The translations under genes and the position numbers were made by a program. The notes under the pieces were generated by a model that saw only the letters and a list, made by a program, of their open reading frames with translations, did no database searches and had not been told where the DNA came from. A DNA stretch of 64,000 nt, from the NCBI GenBank assembly GCA_052078155.1, contig JBQJBP010000003.1:186001-250000 (forward strand). Reading direction: 5' to 3'. This stretch comes from CAXBMB01 sp052078155. GTDB taxonomy: Bacteria > Pseudomonadota > Alphaproteobacteria > Kiloniellales > DSM-21159. Every line of letters begins with the position of its first letter. The stretch's first letter is position 1. Below, in pieces: positions 35,861-45,346 of the stretch.

Positions 35861-36337
35861 ATGGTGCAAAAGCAGCCACCATTTCTGGGCACCTTTCACA
35901 ACAAGGTCGACCGTAAAGGTCGGGTGTCCGTTCCGGCTGCCTTCCGTCAGATTTTGGGGGCTTCCTCCTTCCCCGGTCTCGTGCTCTATGAATCCTACAA
36001 AGCACCGGGCGCCATCGAAGGCTGCTCCATGGATTTCATGACGGATCTCAGCGAGTCCCTCATGTCCATGGATCTCTATTCCGAAACCCACGAAGACCTG
36101 TCCGCCACGCTCTTTTCTGAATCCCATCAGCTGTCCTGGGACGCCAATGGCCGCATTGTGCTGCCCGAAGAGCTGATCGAAGCCGCGGGCATCACCGACA
36201 TGGCGACGTTTGCAGGCATGGGAAAATCCTTCCGGATTTGGGAACCCGCCGCCTTCAAGGTCTTCCAGGCCGCCCGTCGCGCGCAAACTCGGGAGAAGGG
36301 TTTATCCCTGCCCCTGCGTCCCAAGCCGGAGGCCTGA
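35861..36337 (+). CDS. mraZ: MraZ, transcriptional regulator of the dcw cluster
   Basis: A 158-residue DNA-binding protein with two SpoVT/AbrB-like domains, forming ring oligomers. The first half has FLGTFHNKVDRKGRVSVPAAFRQIL and the second SWDANGRIVLPEELIEAAGI, the paired signature with the DxKGR and DxNGR turns. It regulates its own operon, and matching box clusters lie upstream. The 180 nt leader precedes the ATG at 35861. It is the first gene of the dcw operon, with rsmH 3 bp on. Confidence 0.95.
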   Translation: MVQKQPPFLGTFHNKVDRKGRVSVPAAFRQILGASSFPGLVLYESYKAPGAIEGCSMDFMTDLSESLMSMDLYSETHEDLSATLFSESHQLSWDANGRIVLPEELIEAAGITDMATFAGMGKSFRIWEPAAFKVFQAARRAQTREKGLSLPLRPKPEA

Positions 36338-36340
36338 TCC

Positions 36341-37363
36341 ATGGTCTCCAAGCGCAAAGCCCTACAAAGCCAGAAAACCAGAGCGCAGCCAGCCATTGAG
36401 TCCCAGGGCGGGCACACGCCGGTCATGCTGCATGAAGTGGTTGCCGCCCTGGCTCCCTCAAAAGACGACATTCTGGTGGACGGCACCTTTGGCCGCGGCG
36501 GGTACAGCTGCGCCCTGCTGAAAAAGGCAGAGTGCCGGGTGATCGGTATCGACCGGGACCCCTCCGCCATCGCCTTTGGAGAAGAGCTGTCCAAAGACTA
36601 CGACGGCCGCCTGACGCTCAAAGCAGGCACATTCGGCCAGATGGATGAGCTGCTGGGCGACCAGAAAGTGGATGGAGTCACCCTGGATCTGGGCGTTTCC
36701 TCACCGCAGCTGGACGATCCGGAGCGGGGGTTTTCCTTCCGCGAAGACGGCCCCCTGGACATGCGCATGAGCCGCAGCGGCCAGAGTGCAGCGGACCTGG
36801 TCAACACTCTGGATGAAGAGAGCTTGGCCAACATCATCTACCGGTTGGGTGAAGAACGCCGTTCCCGGCAGGTGGCGGCAGCCATTGTTATCGCCCGCAA
36901 GGACCAACCCATCACCCGCACCGGTCAGCTGGCCTCCATCGTGCGTTCGGTGGTGCGGGCCTCCAAGGACGGCATTGACCCGGCGACCCGCACTTTCCAG
37001 GGCCTGCGCCTGCATGTGAACGATGAGCTGGGGGAGCTGGAACGCGGCCTGGAAGCCGCAGAGCGCATCCTGGCCCCGGGCGGACGTCTGGCTGTGGTTT
37101 CGTTCCATTCCCTGGAAGACCGAATCGTTAAGCTTTTCCTGCGCGAACGCTCCGGCGCCGACCCCAAAGGATCGCGCCATCTGCCATCCCTGGCAGACAG
37201 CAAAGACAGTGAAGAGACCAAAGCCACTTTCACCACTCCCGGCCGTTCAGCCATCAAACCCGGTAAAGAAGAGTGCCGGGACAACCCCCGGGCCCGCTCG
37301 GCCCGGTTGCGGGTGGCTGTTCGCACAACTGCACCGGCACGTGCCGAAGAAGGGAGGGCCTGA
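36341..37363 (+). CDS. rsmH: 16S rRNA (cytosine1402-N4)-methyltransferase RsmH
   Basis: A 340-residue cytosolic methyltransferase acting on C1402 of 16S rRNA. The SAM-binding motif is HTPVMLHEVVAAL...VDGTFGRGGYS (about residues 29-57). LDLGVSSPQLDDPERGFSF and FQGLRLHVNDELGELERGL follow, with GGRLAVVSFHSLEDRIVK and the C-terminal NPRARSARLRV. It has a polar N-tail of about 25 residues before the family core. The stop overlaps the ftsL start by 1 nt (TGATG). Confidence 0.96.
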   Translation: MVSKRKALQSQKTRAQPAIESQGGHTPVMLHEVVAALAPSKDDILVDGTFGRGGYSCALLKKAECRVIGIDRDPSAIAFGEELSKDYDGRLTLKAGTFGQMDELLGDQKVDGVTLDLGVSSPQLDDPERGFSFREDGPLDMRMSRSGQSAADLVNTLDEESLANIIYRLGEERRSRQVAAAIVIARKDQPITRTGQLASIVRSVVRASKDGIDPATRTFQGLRLHVNDELGELERGLEAAERILAPGGRLAVVSFHSLEDRIVKLFLRERSGADPKGSRHLPSLADSKDSEETKATFTTPGRSAIKPGKEECRDNPRARSARLRVAVRTTAPARAEEGRA

Positions 37364-38076
37364 TGCTGCGTTGGCTGACCCCTCTCTGGCTGATTGCTCT
37401 GGCCATCACCGCCGTGGTGCTGTTCCAGGTAAATGCGGAAGTGCAGGAAATGGAAGACGATCTGGCTGCCGTTCAGCGACAGATCGTCAAGGATAAAGAA
37501 GCCCTGCAGGTGCTTTCTGCGGAATGGAGCTATCTGAACCGCCCCTCCCGCATTGCCGAGCTTTCCCAGCGTCATCTGGAACTGGCACCTCTTGAAGTCG
37601 GTCAGATTTTCGAAGCGGACCAGTTGCCGGACAAACCGGAAGATCTGGGCTATCTGGGCGACCGCCTGACCAAGCTGCCGCCGCAGCTGGACCTGCTGCC
37701 CCTGCCTGACCTCAAGCCGGCCACCCCCATCGGGTTTGTAGCCAAGGCCCCGAAACTGGTGTCGCCCGTCAAGAAGGTGCCGACCCAGGTGGTGGCTGTA
37801 CCCAAGTCAGCACAGCCCAAGGCCAGCCAGCCCAAAGCTGTGGTCAAGTCGCTGCCTGCTCAAACCAGCGGCACAACCAAAGTGTCCGTCAAACTGAAGT
37901 CCCCGGCCATCACCCGTCAGAACACGCAAAGCACGACCCGTTCGCTTGATGTGAAAAGTGCATCGGGCGGTGCCAAGCCCCGCATCAATCCCGTAACCGG
38001 TCGTCCGCTGCCGCCCCTGGACGGCAACAGCCCGGCTCTGGCCATCACCCCTGTTTCTTCAGGAGCCACCCAATGA
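37363..38076 (+). CDS. ftsL: Cell division protein FtsL with long basic C-terminal tail
   Basis: A 237-residue bitopic inner-membrane protein. A short N-tail, one TM (about residues 5-25, LWLIALAITAVVLFQV) and a leucine-zipper-like coil (about 26-85, ending EWSYLNRPSRIAELSQRHLELAP) define FtsL, which links FtsQB to FtsWI. The family is normally 90-130 residues. Here residues 110-237 add a Pro/Lys/Ser/Thr/Gln-rich, probably disordered periplasmic tail (KKVPTQVVAVPKSAQPK...). The ATG overlaps the rsmH stop and the gene overlaps ftsI by 4 nt. Confidence 0.88.
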   Translation: MLRWLTPLWLIALAITAVVLFQVNAEVQEMEDDLAAVQRQIVKDKEALQVLSAEWSYLNRPSRIAELSQRHLELAPLEVGQIFEADQLPDKPEDLGYLGDRLTKLPPQLDLLPLPDLKPATPIGFVAKAPKLVSPVKKVPTQVVAVPKSAQPKASQPKAVVKSLPAQTSGTTKVSVKLKSPAITRQNTQSTTRSLDVKSASGGAKPRINPVTGRPLPPLDGNSPALAITPVSSGATQ

Positions 38077-39842
38077 TCTGGCGTCGGAAAAAGCAGCCCA
38101 GCGAAGAGGTCCGTCCCGCCGTTCCCTGCGGTCTGGACCTTGGGGGTCCGCGGACCTGGGTGGTGGAAATGGAAGGCCACAAGAAAGCCGCCCTGGAAAC
38201 GGGTCGTAACCGCCTGCTGGTTGCAGCAACGGTCTTTTCTCTGGCGTTCCTGCTGGTGGGCGGTCGTCTGGTCCAGCTGGCTTACTTTGCCAATGAAGAG
38301 CCCAGCGGTGTGGTCAGCACCGCAAAAGTGGCCCGTGACATCAATCCGGTGCGCGGCGACATCCTGGATCGGAACGGTCAGGTTCTGGCAACCACCCTGC
38401 CCACCAATTCGCTCTATGCCAATTCCCGACAGATCCGCGATCCGCAGGTCGCTGCCGACCGTCTGGCCGCCGTCCTGAAAGATGTCAGCGCCGCTGAACT
38501 GCGGGCCAAGCTGACTGCGGACAAGGCCTTCGTCTACCTCAAGCGCAACATCACCCCGCGTGAAACGGCAGCGGTCAATGCTCTGGGCATTCCCGGCCTG
38601 AATTTCGAACGGGGGGATCGCCGTTTTTATCCAGCTGGGCCGCTGACCAGTCACGTGGTCGGCTTTACCAACATCGACAACAAAGGTCTGGCCGGCATGG
38701 AGCTGGCCTTTGACGATCTGCTGAGCGGCTCCAAACAGCCCTTGCGCCTGTCGTTGGATCTGCGGATTCAGCATATTCTGGCCGAAGAGCTGGCTGCGTC
38801 CATGGAAGAGTTCCGGGGCATTGGCGCCGCAGGGGTGGTGCTGGATGCCTACAGCGGCGAAGTGCTGTCCATGGTCTCCCTGCCCACCTACGATCCGGGC
38901 CGCCCCGGGGAAGCACCAGGTGATGCCCGTTTCAATCGCGCCACACTGGGCGTCTATGAAATGGGATCGGTTTTCAAGATCTTCACAACCGCTCTGGCCC
39001 TAGACAGCAAAGCCGTCACCATCAACAACGGCTACAACACCTCCAACCCCATTCGGGTCGGACGCTTTGCCATCAAGGACTACAAGCCCAAGAAGCGCTG
39101 GCTCTCGGTTCCTGAAATCTTCATGTACTCCTCCAACATCGGGACGGTGCACATGGCCATGGATTCCGGCACCGATACCCTGAAACGCTATTTCGGTGAT
39201 CTGGGTCTGCTACGGGCGTCGTCCCTGGAGCTGCCGGAAGTTGGCCAGCCCATGCTGCCCACCCCCTGGCGTCCGGTCAGCACCATGACCGCCTCCTACG
39301 GCCACGGCATCGCCGTGACCCCCATGCAGACTGCCCGCGCCGTCGCGGCGGTGGTCAACGGCGGGGAACTTCCCCCTCTGACCCTTCTGCAGCGGGCCGA
39401 AGATGAAGTCGTGCCCCGCAAGCGGGTGTTCAGCGCCAAAACCTCTGAGCAGATGCGCTGGCTGATGCGCCTGGTTGTGGCCCACGGCACCGGACGTTTT
39501 GCCCAGGCCGAAGGCTATCTGGTGGGCGGCAAAACCGGCACCGCAGACAAGCTCAATCCCAACGGCGGCTATGCCCGCAACAAACGCATGGCCACCTTCG
39601 CTGCGGCCTTTCCCATGAACGATCCACGCTATGTCCTGCTGGCCATGGTCGACGAGCCAAAGGGCATCAAACGGACCTATGGCTATGCCACCGCCGGCTG
39701 GGTGGCTGCGCCTGTAGTTGGCCGCACAGTCGCCCGCATGGCGCCACTTTTGGGGATCAAACCCGTAGGCGAAGAGGCTGACAAATCTGAAAGCCTGCTG
39801 ATCCAAGCGAAAATAAGTGGGCCAACACGTGCAACAGAATAA
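38073..39842 (+). CDS. ftsI: Peptidoglycan transpeptidase FtsI (PBP3)
   Basis: A 589-residue septal transpeptidase that cross-links peptidoglycan with FtsW. A cytoplasmic tail of about 48 residues is followed by TM (about 49-68), a pedestal/dimerisation domain (NPVRGDILDRNGQVLATTL) and the transpeptidase domain. The catalytic serine is S299 in GSVFKIF (SxxK), with SSNIG as SxN and GGKTGTA as KTG. It overlaps ftsL by 4 nt and murE by up to 26 nt. Confidence 0.96.
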   Translation: MIWRRKKQPSEEVRPAVPCGLDLGGPRTWVVEMEGHKKAALETGRNRLLVAATVFSLAFLLVGGRLVQLAYFANEEPSGVVSTAKVARDINPVRGDILDRNGQVLATTLPTNSLYANSRQIRDPQVAADRLAAVLKDVSAAELRAKLTADKAFVYLKRNITPRETAAVNALGIPGLNFERGDRRFYPAGPLTSHVVGFTNIDNKGLAGMELAFDDLLSGSKQPLRLSLDLRIQHILAEELAASMEEFRGIGAAGVVLDAYSGEVLSMVSLPTYDPGRPGEAPGDARFNRATLGVYEMGSVFKIFTTALALDSKAVTINNGYNTSNPIRVGRFAIKDYKPKKRWLSVPEIFMYSSNIGTVHMAMDSGTDTLKRYFGDLGLLRASSLELPEVGQPMLPTPWRPVSTMTASYGHGIAVTPMQTARAVAAVVNGGELPPLTLLQRAEDEVVPRKRVFSAKTSEQMRWLMRLVVAHGTGRFAQAEGYLVGGKTGTADKLNPNGGYARNKRMATFAAAFPMNDPRYVLLAMVDEPKGIKRTYGYATAGWVAAPVVGRTVARMAPLLGIKPVGEEADKSESLLIQAKISGPTRATE

Positions 39843-41331
39843 CCCCGTTCGCCTGAGCGAACTGTTGAAAGGGAGCGCCATGAGCGCAGAGGCGGAAAAC
39901 TTTGAGATTACGGGACTGACGGCAGACAGCCGCCAGGTAACTCCCGGCTGTCTCTTTGCCGCCTTGCCCGGCAGCCAGGTGGACGGACGGGATTTCATTG
40001 ATCAGGCTGTGAACAAGGGGGCCATTGCGGTGCTGGCTCCAGAAGGCACCCGGCTGAAAAGTTACGACCATCCGGTGTTGCTGATCTGCGATCAGGATCC
40101 ACGCCATCGCCTGGCCGCCATGGCCGCCAGCTATTACAAGCGCCAGCCCCGCCAGATTGCCGCCGTTACGGGAACCAATGGCAAAACCTCCGTGGCCTGC
40201 TTTACCAGCCAGCTGTGGGAGCTGCTGGGCTTGAAGGCCGCCAGCCTGGGCACCCTGGGTTTGCAGCCTGAACTGCCGGGCGCACCCAACGGCCTGACCA
40301 CCCCGGATCCTGTAGAACTGATGCGCTGTCTGGCTGATGTGGCCGAAGCCGGATTTGATCATCTGGCCATGGAGGCTTCCAGCCACGGTCTCGACCAGGC
40401 CCGTCTGGATGGCGTGAGGGTGTCAGCCGCCGCCTTTACCAATCTCAGCCGGGATCATCTGGATTATCACGGCGACATGGCCAGCTATCTGGAGGCCAAA
40501 AAAGCTCTCTTCAGCCGTCTGTTGCCCGAAGGGGGCGTTGCCGTTCTGAACGCTGATGCACCAGAATTTGAGGAACTGGCAAATCTCTGCCGCGGACGCG
40601 GACAGCAGGTGGTTTCCTATGGTTTTGCGGGTCAGGACCTGAAACTGCTGGCCCTGACGCCCACGGCCGGTGGCTTGCAGGTCAGCCTCGATCTCTTCGG
40701 TGAAAAGGCGGATCTTCTCCTGCCACTGGCTGGATCTTTCCAGGCTCACAATGTTCTGGCAGCTGTTGGATTGGTTCTCGCTGAAAGCCGTTACACCGCT
40801 GCCGATCTGATCCCGCTGCTGCCCAGCCTGACAGGTGTTCCGGGCCGGGCGGAGTTGGTGGGCAACACCCCGAGCGGCGGCCACGTGTATGTAGACTACT
40901 CCCACACCCCCGCGTCCCTGGAAGTCATCCTGGAGGCTCTGCGCCCCCATACCGAAAACAATCTAGTGGTGGTGTACGGCGCCGGTGGTGACCGCGACCC
41001 CGGCAAACGCCCCATGATGGGCGCGGCCTGCGAACGCCTGGCCGACCGGGCCATCATTACCGACGACAATCCGCGCAGCGAAGACCCGGCCAGCATCCGT
41101 GCGGCCATTCGGGACGCTGCCCCCTCCGCCGAGGAAATCGGCGACCGACAAATGGCGATCGAGGCAGCGATCGCCGGACTCGGTCCGGGAGACACGCTTG
41201 TGATCGCTGGCAAAGGCCATGAGACGGGTCAAACCGTCCGGGGGAAGGTCTTGCCCTTTGACGATCGCGTTGTCGCCCGGGCCATTCTTTACAAACTGCA
41301 GGACGCAGCCACGCAGGGAGATCAGTCATGA
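39817..41331 (+). CDS. murE: UDP-MurNAc-L-Ala-D-Glu:meso-DAP ligase MurE
   Basis: A 504-residue cytosolic ligase that adds the third peptide residue to the peptidoglycan precursor. The ATP loop AVTGTNGKTSVACF lies at about residue 118. EASSHGLDQARLDGV and VVVYGAGGDRDPGKRPMMG are typical, and the DDNPRSEDP motif indicates meso-diaminopimelate as substrate. The start is GTG at 39817 (26 nt inside ftsI) or GTG at 39829; neither has a clear ribosome site, fitting translational coupling. It overlaps murF by 4 nt. Confidence 0.95.
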   Translation: MGQHVQQNNPVRLSELLKGSAMSAEAENFEITGLTADSRQVTPGCLFAALPGSQVDGRDFIDQAVNKGAIAVLAPEGTRLKSYDHPVLLICDQDPRHRLAAMAASYYKRQPRQIAAVTGTNGKTSVACFTSQLWELLGLKAASLGTLGLQPELPGAPNGLTTPDPVELMRCLADVAEAGFDHLAMEASSHGLDQARLDGVRVSAAAFTNLSRDHLDYHGDMASYLEAKKALFSRLLPEGGVAVLNADAPEFEELANLCRGRGQQVVSYGFAGQDLKLLALTPTAGGLQVSLDLFGEKADLLLPLAGSFQAHNVLAAVGLVLAESRYTAADLIPLLPSLTGVPGRAELVGNTPSGGHVYVDYSHTPASLEVILEALRPHTENNLVVVYGAGGDRDPGKRPMMGAACERLADRAIITDDNPRSEDPASIRAAIRDAAPSAEEIGDRQMAIEAAIAGLGPGDTLVIAGKGHETGQTVRGKVLPFDDRVVARAILYKLQDAATQGDQS

Positions 41332-42809
41332 CCTCTGACCTGCCACAACCTGCACTCTGGACCGCCTCCGAGGTTCTGAACGCCACCCAGGGCCGGGGCC
41401 CCAAGGGCTGGCAGGCCCAGGGCGTCACCATCGACAGCCGCACCGTGGAACCGGGCGACCTTTTTGTTGCCATCAAGGGCCCCAGTTTCGACGGCCATGA
41501 CTTTGTCGCCGCAGCTCTGGAACAGGGCGCTGCCGCCGCGCTGGTCCATCAGCGCCCGGCAAACCTGCCCGCAGACGCGCCCCTGGTGGAGGTTCATGAC
41601 AGCCTGAAAGGTCTGGAAGATCTGGGGCGGGCCGCCCGCAAGCGCTGCAGCGCCCGGATCATTGGCGTCACCGGGTCTGCCGGCAAAACCGGCAGCAAGG
41701 AAGCCCTGCGCTGCGCTTTGTCCTCTCAGGGGAAAACCGTGGCCAATGCCTCCAGCCTCAACAACCACTGGGGGGTGCCGCTGTCTCTGGCCCGCCTGCC
41801 GCGCGATGCGGCCTTTGGCATTTCAGAGATGGGCATGAACCACGCCGGTGAGCTCAGCCAGTTGACCCAGATGGTTCTGCCCGATGTGGCCCTGATCACC
41901 AACATCGGCCTGGCTCACATGGCTTTCTTTGCCTCACCTGAGGGCATCGCCGACGCCAAAGCCGAGATTTTTGAAGGTCTGAACGATCAGGGTGCCGCGG
42001 TGCTGCCCCGCGACGATGCCCAGTTTGACCGACTGGCCGCCACCGCAGGCCGTCTGGGTGTGCGCTATCTGGTGACCTTTGGCCGCCACGCAGACGCGGA
42101 CCTGCGCCTCATTTCGGTCGAAAGCACCGACCAGGGCAGCCGGGTAACTGTTGAGATGCACGGCGAGCCGCTGACCTATGACCTGCCGGTTCCCGGTGAG
42201 CACTGGGTGGCCAATTCGCTGGGCGTGCTGGCGACCGTTCGCGCTGTGGGAGCCAATGTGGAGCGGGCTGCCGAAGGTCTGCGCGATCTGCAGGCCACCA
42301 AAGGACGCGGGGCACAGTTCTCAATCACTTTGGTCCCGCAAGGGGGGCATGCCGGTGGCCCCGTCCGCATCATTGATGACAGCTACAACGCCAACCCCCT
42401 TTCCGTCCGCGCAGGACTGAAGGTACTGGCTGCTTCAGCGCCCAAAGGCAGTGGTCGGCGGGTGGCCCTGCTGGGGGAAATGCTGGAACTGGGTGAAGAA
42501 ACACCCCGCTATCACGCTGAACTGGCCCTGCCGCTGCAGGAAGCAGGGGTGGATCTGGTTATGAGCTGCGGCGATGGCATGGCCCATCTGGACAGCGCCC
42601 TGCCCGGCAATCTGGCCGGTCATCACTTCACAGATTCTCAGGCCCTGGCCGCGGCGGCTGTTGAGCAGATCCGGCCGGGCGACACCGTTCTGATCAAGGG
42701 CTCTCTGGGCAGCAACATGGCCCGGGTTCTCAACGCACTGAAGGCAATGGATACCGTGACTGACAGTCCCGACAGCAACGCCCCATCCCAGCTGGCACGG
42801 GAGGCCTGA
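41328..42809 (+). CDS. murF: UDP-MurNAc-tripeptide:D-Ala-D-Ala ligase MurF
   Basis: A 493-residue cytosolic Mur ligase that adds D-Ala-D-Ala. The three-domain layout is clear: N-terminal substrate domain (QGVTIDSRTVEPGDLFVAIKG), ATP loop GVTGSAGKTGSKEAL (about residue 112) and FGISEMGMNHAGELSQL, with the C-terminal domain from IDDSYNANPLSVRAGL. ATG at 41328 overlaps the murE stop (ATGA). mraY follows after 5 bp. Confidence 0.95.
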   Translation: MTSDLPQPALWTASEVLNATQGRGPKGWQAQGVTIDSRTVEPGDLFVAIKGPSFDGHDFVAAALEQGAAAALVHQRPANLPADAPLVEVHDSLKGLEDLGRAARKRCSARIIGVTGSAGKTGSKEALRCALSSQGKTVANASSLNNHWGVPLSLARLPRDAAFGISEMGMNHAGELSQLTQMVLPDVALITNIGLAHMAFFASPEGIADAKAEIFEGLNDQGAAVLPRDDAQFDRLAATAGRLGVRYLVTFGRHADADLRLISVESTDQGSRVTVEMHGEPLTYDLPVPGEHWVANSLGVLATVRAVGANVERAAEGLRDLQATKGRGAQFSITLVPQGGHAGGPVRIIDDSYNANPLSVRAGLKVLAASAPKGSGRRVALLGEMLELGEETPRYHAELALPLQEAGVDLVMSCGDGMAHLDSALPGNLAGHHFTDSQALAAAAVEQIRPGDTVLIKGSLGSNMARVLNALKAMDTVTDSPDSNAPSQLAREA

Positions 42810-42814
42810 GGCAG

Positions 42815-43903
42815 ATGCTATACAATTTCCTGGTCCCTCTGGCTGAAGATTACACCTTCCTCAATCTCTTCCGTTACCTGACCTTCAGGACCGGCGGCGC
42901 GATCATGACCGCCCTGCTCATTGCCTTCCTGCTGGGCCCGAAAATCATTGCCTGGCTGAAGTCCAAGCAGGCAGAGGGTCAGCCGATCCGCGAAGACGGC
43001 CCGGAAAGCCACCTGCTGACCAAAAAGGGCACCCCCACCATGGGCGGTGTGCTGATCCTTCTGGCCCTTTCCATTTCCACCCTCTTGTGGGCGGATCTGA
43101 GCAATCCCTACATCTGGATCACACTGCTGGTGACCATCGGGTTTGGTCTGCTGGGCTTTTTCGACGACTACATGAAACTGACCCGCCGCAGCCACGAAGG
43201 CATCTCCGGCCGCCTGAAACTTCTGGGCCAGGCCCTGATTGCCCTGACAGCCACGCTGGCCATCATCAAGGTCAGCCCGACTGAACTGGAAATGGGGCTG
43301 GCGGTTCCCTTCTTTAAAGACTTCCTGTTGCAGTTGGGTTGGTTCTTCGTCGCCGTTTCTCTCTTTGTCATGATCGGTGCGTCCAATGCGGTTAACCTGA
43401 CCGACGGGCTGGACGGTCTGGCCATTGTGCCCGTTATGATCGCCGCCTCCTGCTTTGGCCTGATCGCCTATCTGGTCGGCAACGCCATTTTCAGCAACTA
43501 CCTGCAAATCCAGCATGTCCCAGGCACCGGGGAGCTGGCCGTCTTCTGCGGCGCATTGGTGGGGGCCGGTCTGGGCTTCCTTTGGTTCAATGCGCCGCCG
43601 GCCATGGTGTTCATGGGCGACACAGGTTCCCTGTCCTGCGGCGGGGCTCTGGGCTGTGTGGCAGTCATCACCAAACATGAGCTGGTGCTGGCCATCATCG
43701 GCGGTCTCTTTGTCCTGGAAACCGTTTCGGTGATCGTCCAGGTGGCCTCTTTCAAACTGACGGGCAAGCGGGTCTTCCGCATGGCCCCTCTGCATCATCA
43801 CTACGAAAAGAAAGGCTGGGCAGAGCCCACCATCGTTATTCGCTTTTGGATCATCGCGGTGATTCTGGCTTTGGCCGGTCTCGCCACCTTGAAGCTGCGT
43901 TAG
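42815..43903 (+). CDS. mraY: Phospho-MurNAc-pentapeptide transferase MraY
   Basis: A 362-residue, ten-helix inner-membrane enzyme that attaches phospho-MurNAc-pentapeptide to undecaprenyl phosphate, forming lipid I. Family signatures are present: KKGTPTMGG, GFFDDYMKLTRRSHEG (catalytic Asp pair), NLTDGLDGLA, FMGDTGSLSCGGALG and the PLHHHYEKKGWAE histidine loop. It lies 12 bp before murD. Confidence 0.97.
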   Translation: MLYNFLVPLAEDYTFLNLFRYLTFRTGGAIMTALLIAFLLGPKIIAWLKSKQAEGQPIREDGPESHLLTKKGTPTMGGVLILLALSISTLLWADLSNPYIWITLLVTIGFGLLGFFDDYMKLTRRSHEGISGRLKLLGQALIALTATLAIIKVSPTELEMGLAVPFFKDFLLQLGWFFVAVSLFVMIGASNAVNLTDGLDGLAIVPVMIAASCFGLIAYLVGNAIFSNYLQIQHVPGTGELAVFCGALVGAGLGFLWFNAPPAMVFMGDTGSLSCGGALGCVAVITKHELVLAIIGGLFVLETVSVIVQVASFKLTGKRVFRMAPLHHHYEKKGWAEPTIVIRFWIIAVILALAGLATLKLR

Positions 43904-43915
43904 GAAGACAGAGAG

Positions 43916-45346
43916 TTGATCGAACTTCCCTTCTTCAATGGCTATACGGTCGCGGTTCTGGGTCTGGGTAAATCCGGGCTTGCCGCGGCCAAAGCGCTTG
44001 TTGCCGCCGGGGCCGATGTTTGGGCCTGGGACGACAACGAGGCAACGCGCGCGGCTGCTGAAAAGGCAGGTGTTCCTCTGGTTGAGCTGGTCCAGGCGGA
44101 TTGGCTGCAACCCGTCTCACTGGTTCTCAGCCCCGGCATTCCGCACAGTTTCCCGCTGCCTCATCCGGTGGTCGATCTGGCCCGAGAACACGGTGTGGAG
44201 ATCATCAGCGATGTGGAACTGCTGGGCCGTTCGGACCCTGACGCCCAGTTTGTCGGCATCACCGGCACCAACGGCAAGTCCACCACCACCGCCTTGATCG
44301 GGCACATTCTCGACCTGGCCGGACGACGGGCCGAAACCGGCGGAAATCTGGGACGCCCTGCGGCCTCCTTCGATCCTGTCGGTTCGGACGGTTTCCATGT
44401 GCTTGAGCTTTCCAGCTATCAGCTGGAGCTGACCCATTGCATCACCCACAACGTGGCTGTTCTGCTGAACATCACCCCTGATCATCTGGACCGCCACGGC
44501 GGATTTGACGGCTATGTGGCCGCCAAAAAAACCATCTTCCGCCGCCAGAGCCACCCCAAGGCCGCAATCATCGGCCTGGATGACGATACCTGCCGCGCCA
44601 TCTACGAAGAGCTGCGGCAAAGCGGGAACCAAAGGGTGATCCCCATTTCCGGCAGCCAGGCCATTCCGGGCGGGGTCTATGTCGTAAACGGCATTCTGAT
44701 CGACGATCTGGACGGCCAGCGCCAGCAGGTGCTCGACCTGCGCCAGATCCCCAGCCTGCCCGGTGCCCACAACTGGCAAAACGCAGCTGCCGCTTATGCG
44801 GCCTGTCGGATCTGCCAGGTGGATGCACCGATCATTGCCGCCTGCCTGCGCACCTTCCCGGGTTTGCCGCACCGGCAGGAACTGACAGAAATCATTGATG
44901 GCGTGGCTTACGTCAACGATTCCAAAGCCACCAATCCGGAAGCCGCTGCCAAAGCGCTGTCCAGCTATGCCCGCAGCTACTGGATCGCCGGGGGGCGCGC
45001 CAAGGAAGGCGGACTGGAGCCCCTGCTGCCCTATCTGGATCGGGTGGCGGAAGTCTTTCTGGTGGGTGAGGCCCAGGACAGCTTTGCCAAAGCACTGGAC
45101 GGCAAAATCACCGTGCACAAATGCGGGGACCTTGCCACTGCCCTGGCCTATGCCGCGGTTGCTCTGCGTAAGGATCAAAGCGGCTTGCCACTGACCGTGC
45201 TGCTGTCCCCGGCCTGCGCCTCTTTCGACCAGTTCAAGTCCTTTGAAGAACGGGGCGAGGTGTTCAAGCGCGCCGTTTCCGCCCTGCCCGGCACCCGCAG
45301 CGAACCGGAAGAAGCCGAAATGCTCGGCCTGGGAGGTCAGCCATGA
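43916..45346 (+). CDS. murD: UDP-MurNAc-L-alanine:D-glutamate ligase MurD
   Basis: A 476-residue cytosolic ligase adding D-glutamate. VAVLGLGKSGLAAAKALVAAG opens the substrate domain. The ATP loop GITGTNGKSTTTALIG (about residue 117) and GGNLGRPA follow, then HRQELTEIIDGVAYVNDSKATNPEAA and the C-terminal WIAGGRAKEGG. The start is TTG at 43916, giving the normal family N-terminus. It overlaps ftsW by 4 nt. Confidence 0.95.
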   Translation: MIELPFFNGYTVAVLGLGKSGLAAAKALVAAGADVWAWDDNEATRAAAEKAGVPLVELVQADWLQPVSLVLSPGIPHSFPLPHPVVDLAREHGVEIISDVELLGRSDPDAQFVGITGTNGKSTTTALIGHILDLAGRRAETGGNLGRPAASFDPVGSDGFHVLELSSYQLELTHCITHNVAVLLNITPDHLDRHGGFDGYVAAKKTIFRRQSHPKAAIIGLDDDTCRAIYEELRQSGNQRVIPISGSQAIPGGVYVVNGILIDDLDGQRQQVLDLRQIPSLPGAHNWQNAAAAYAACRICQVDAPIIAACLRTFPGLPHRQELTEIIDGVAYVNDSKATNPEAAAKALSSYARSYWIAGGRAKEGGLEPLLPYLDRVAEVFLVGEAQDSFAKALDGKITVHKCGDLATALAYAAVALRKDQSGLPLTVLLSPACASFDQFKSFEERGEVFKRAVSALPGTRSEPEEAEMLGLGGQP

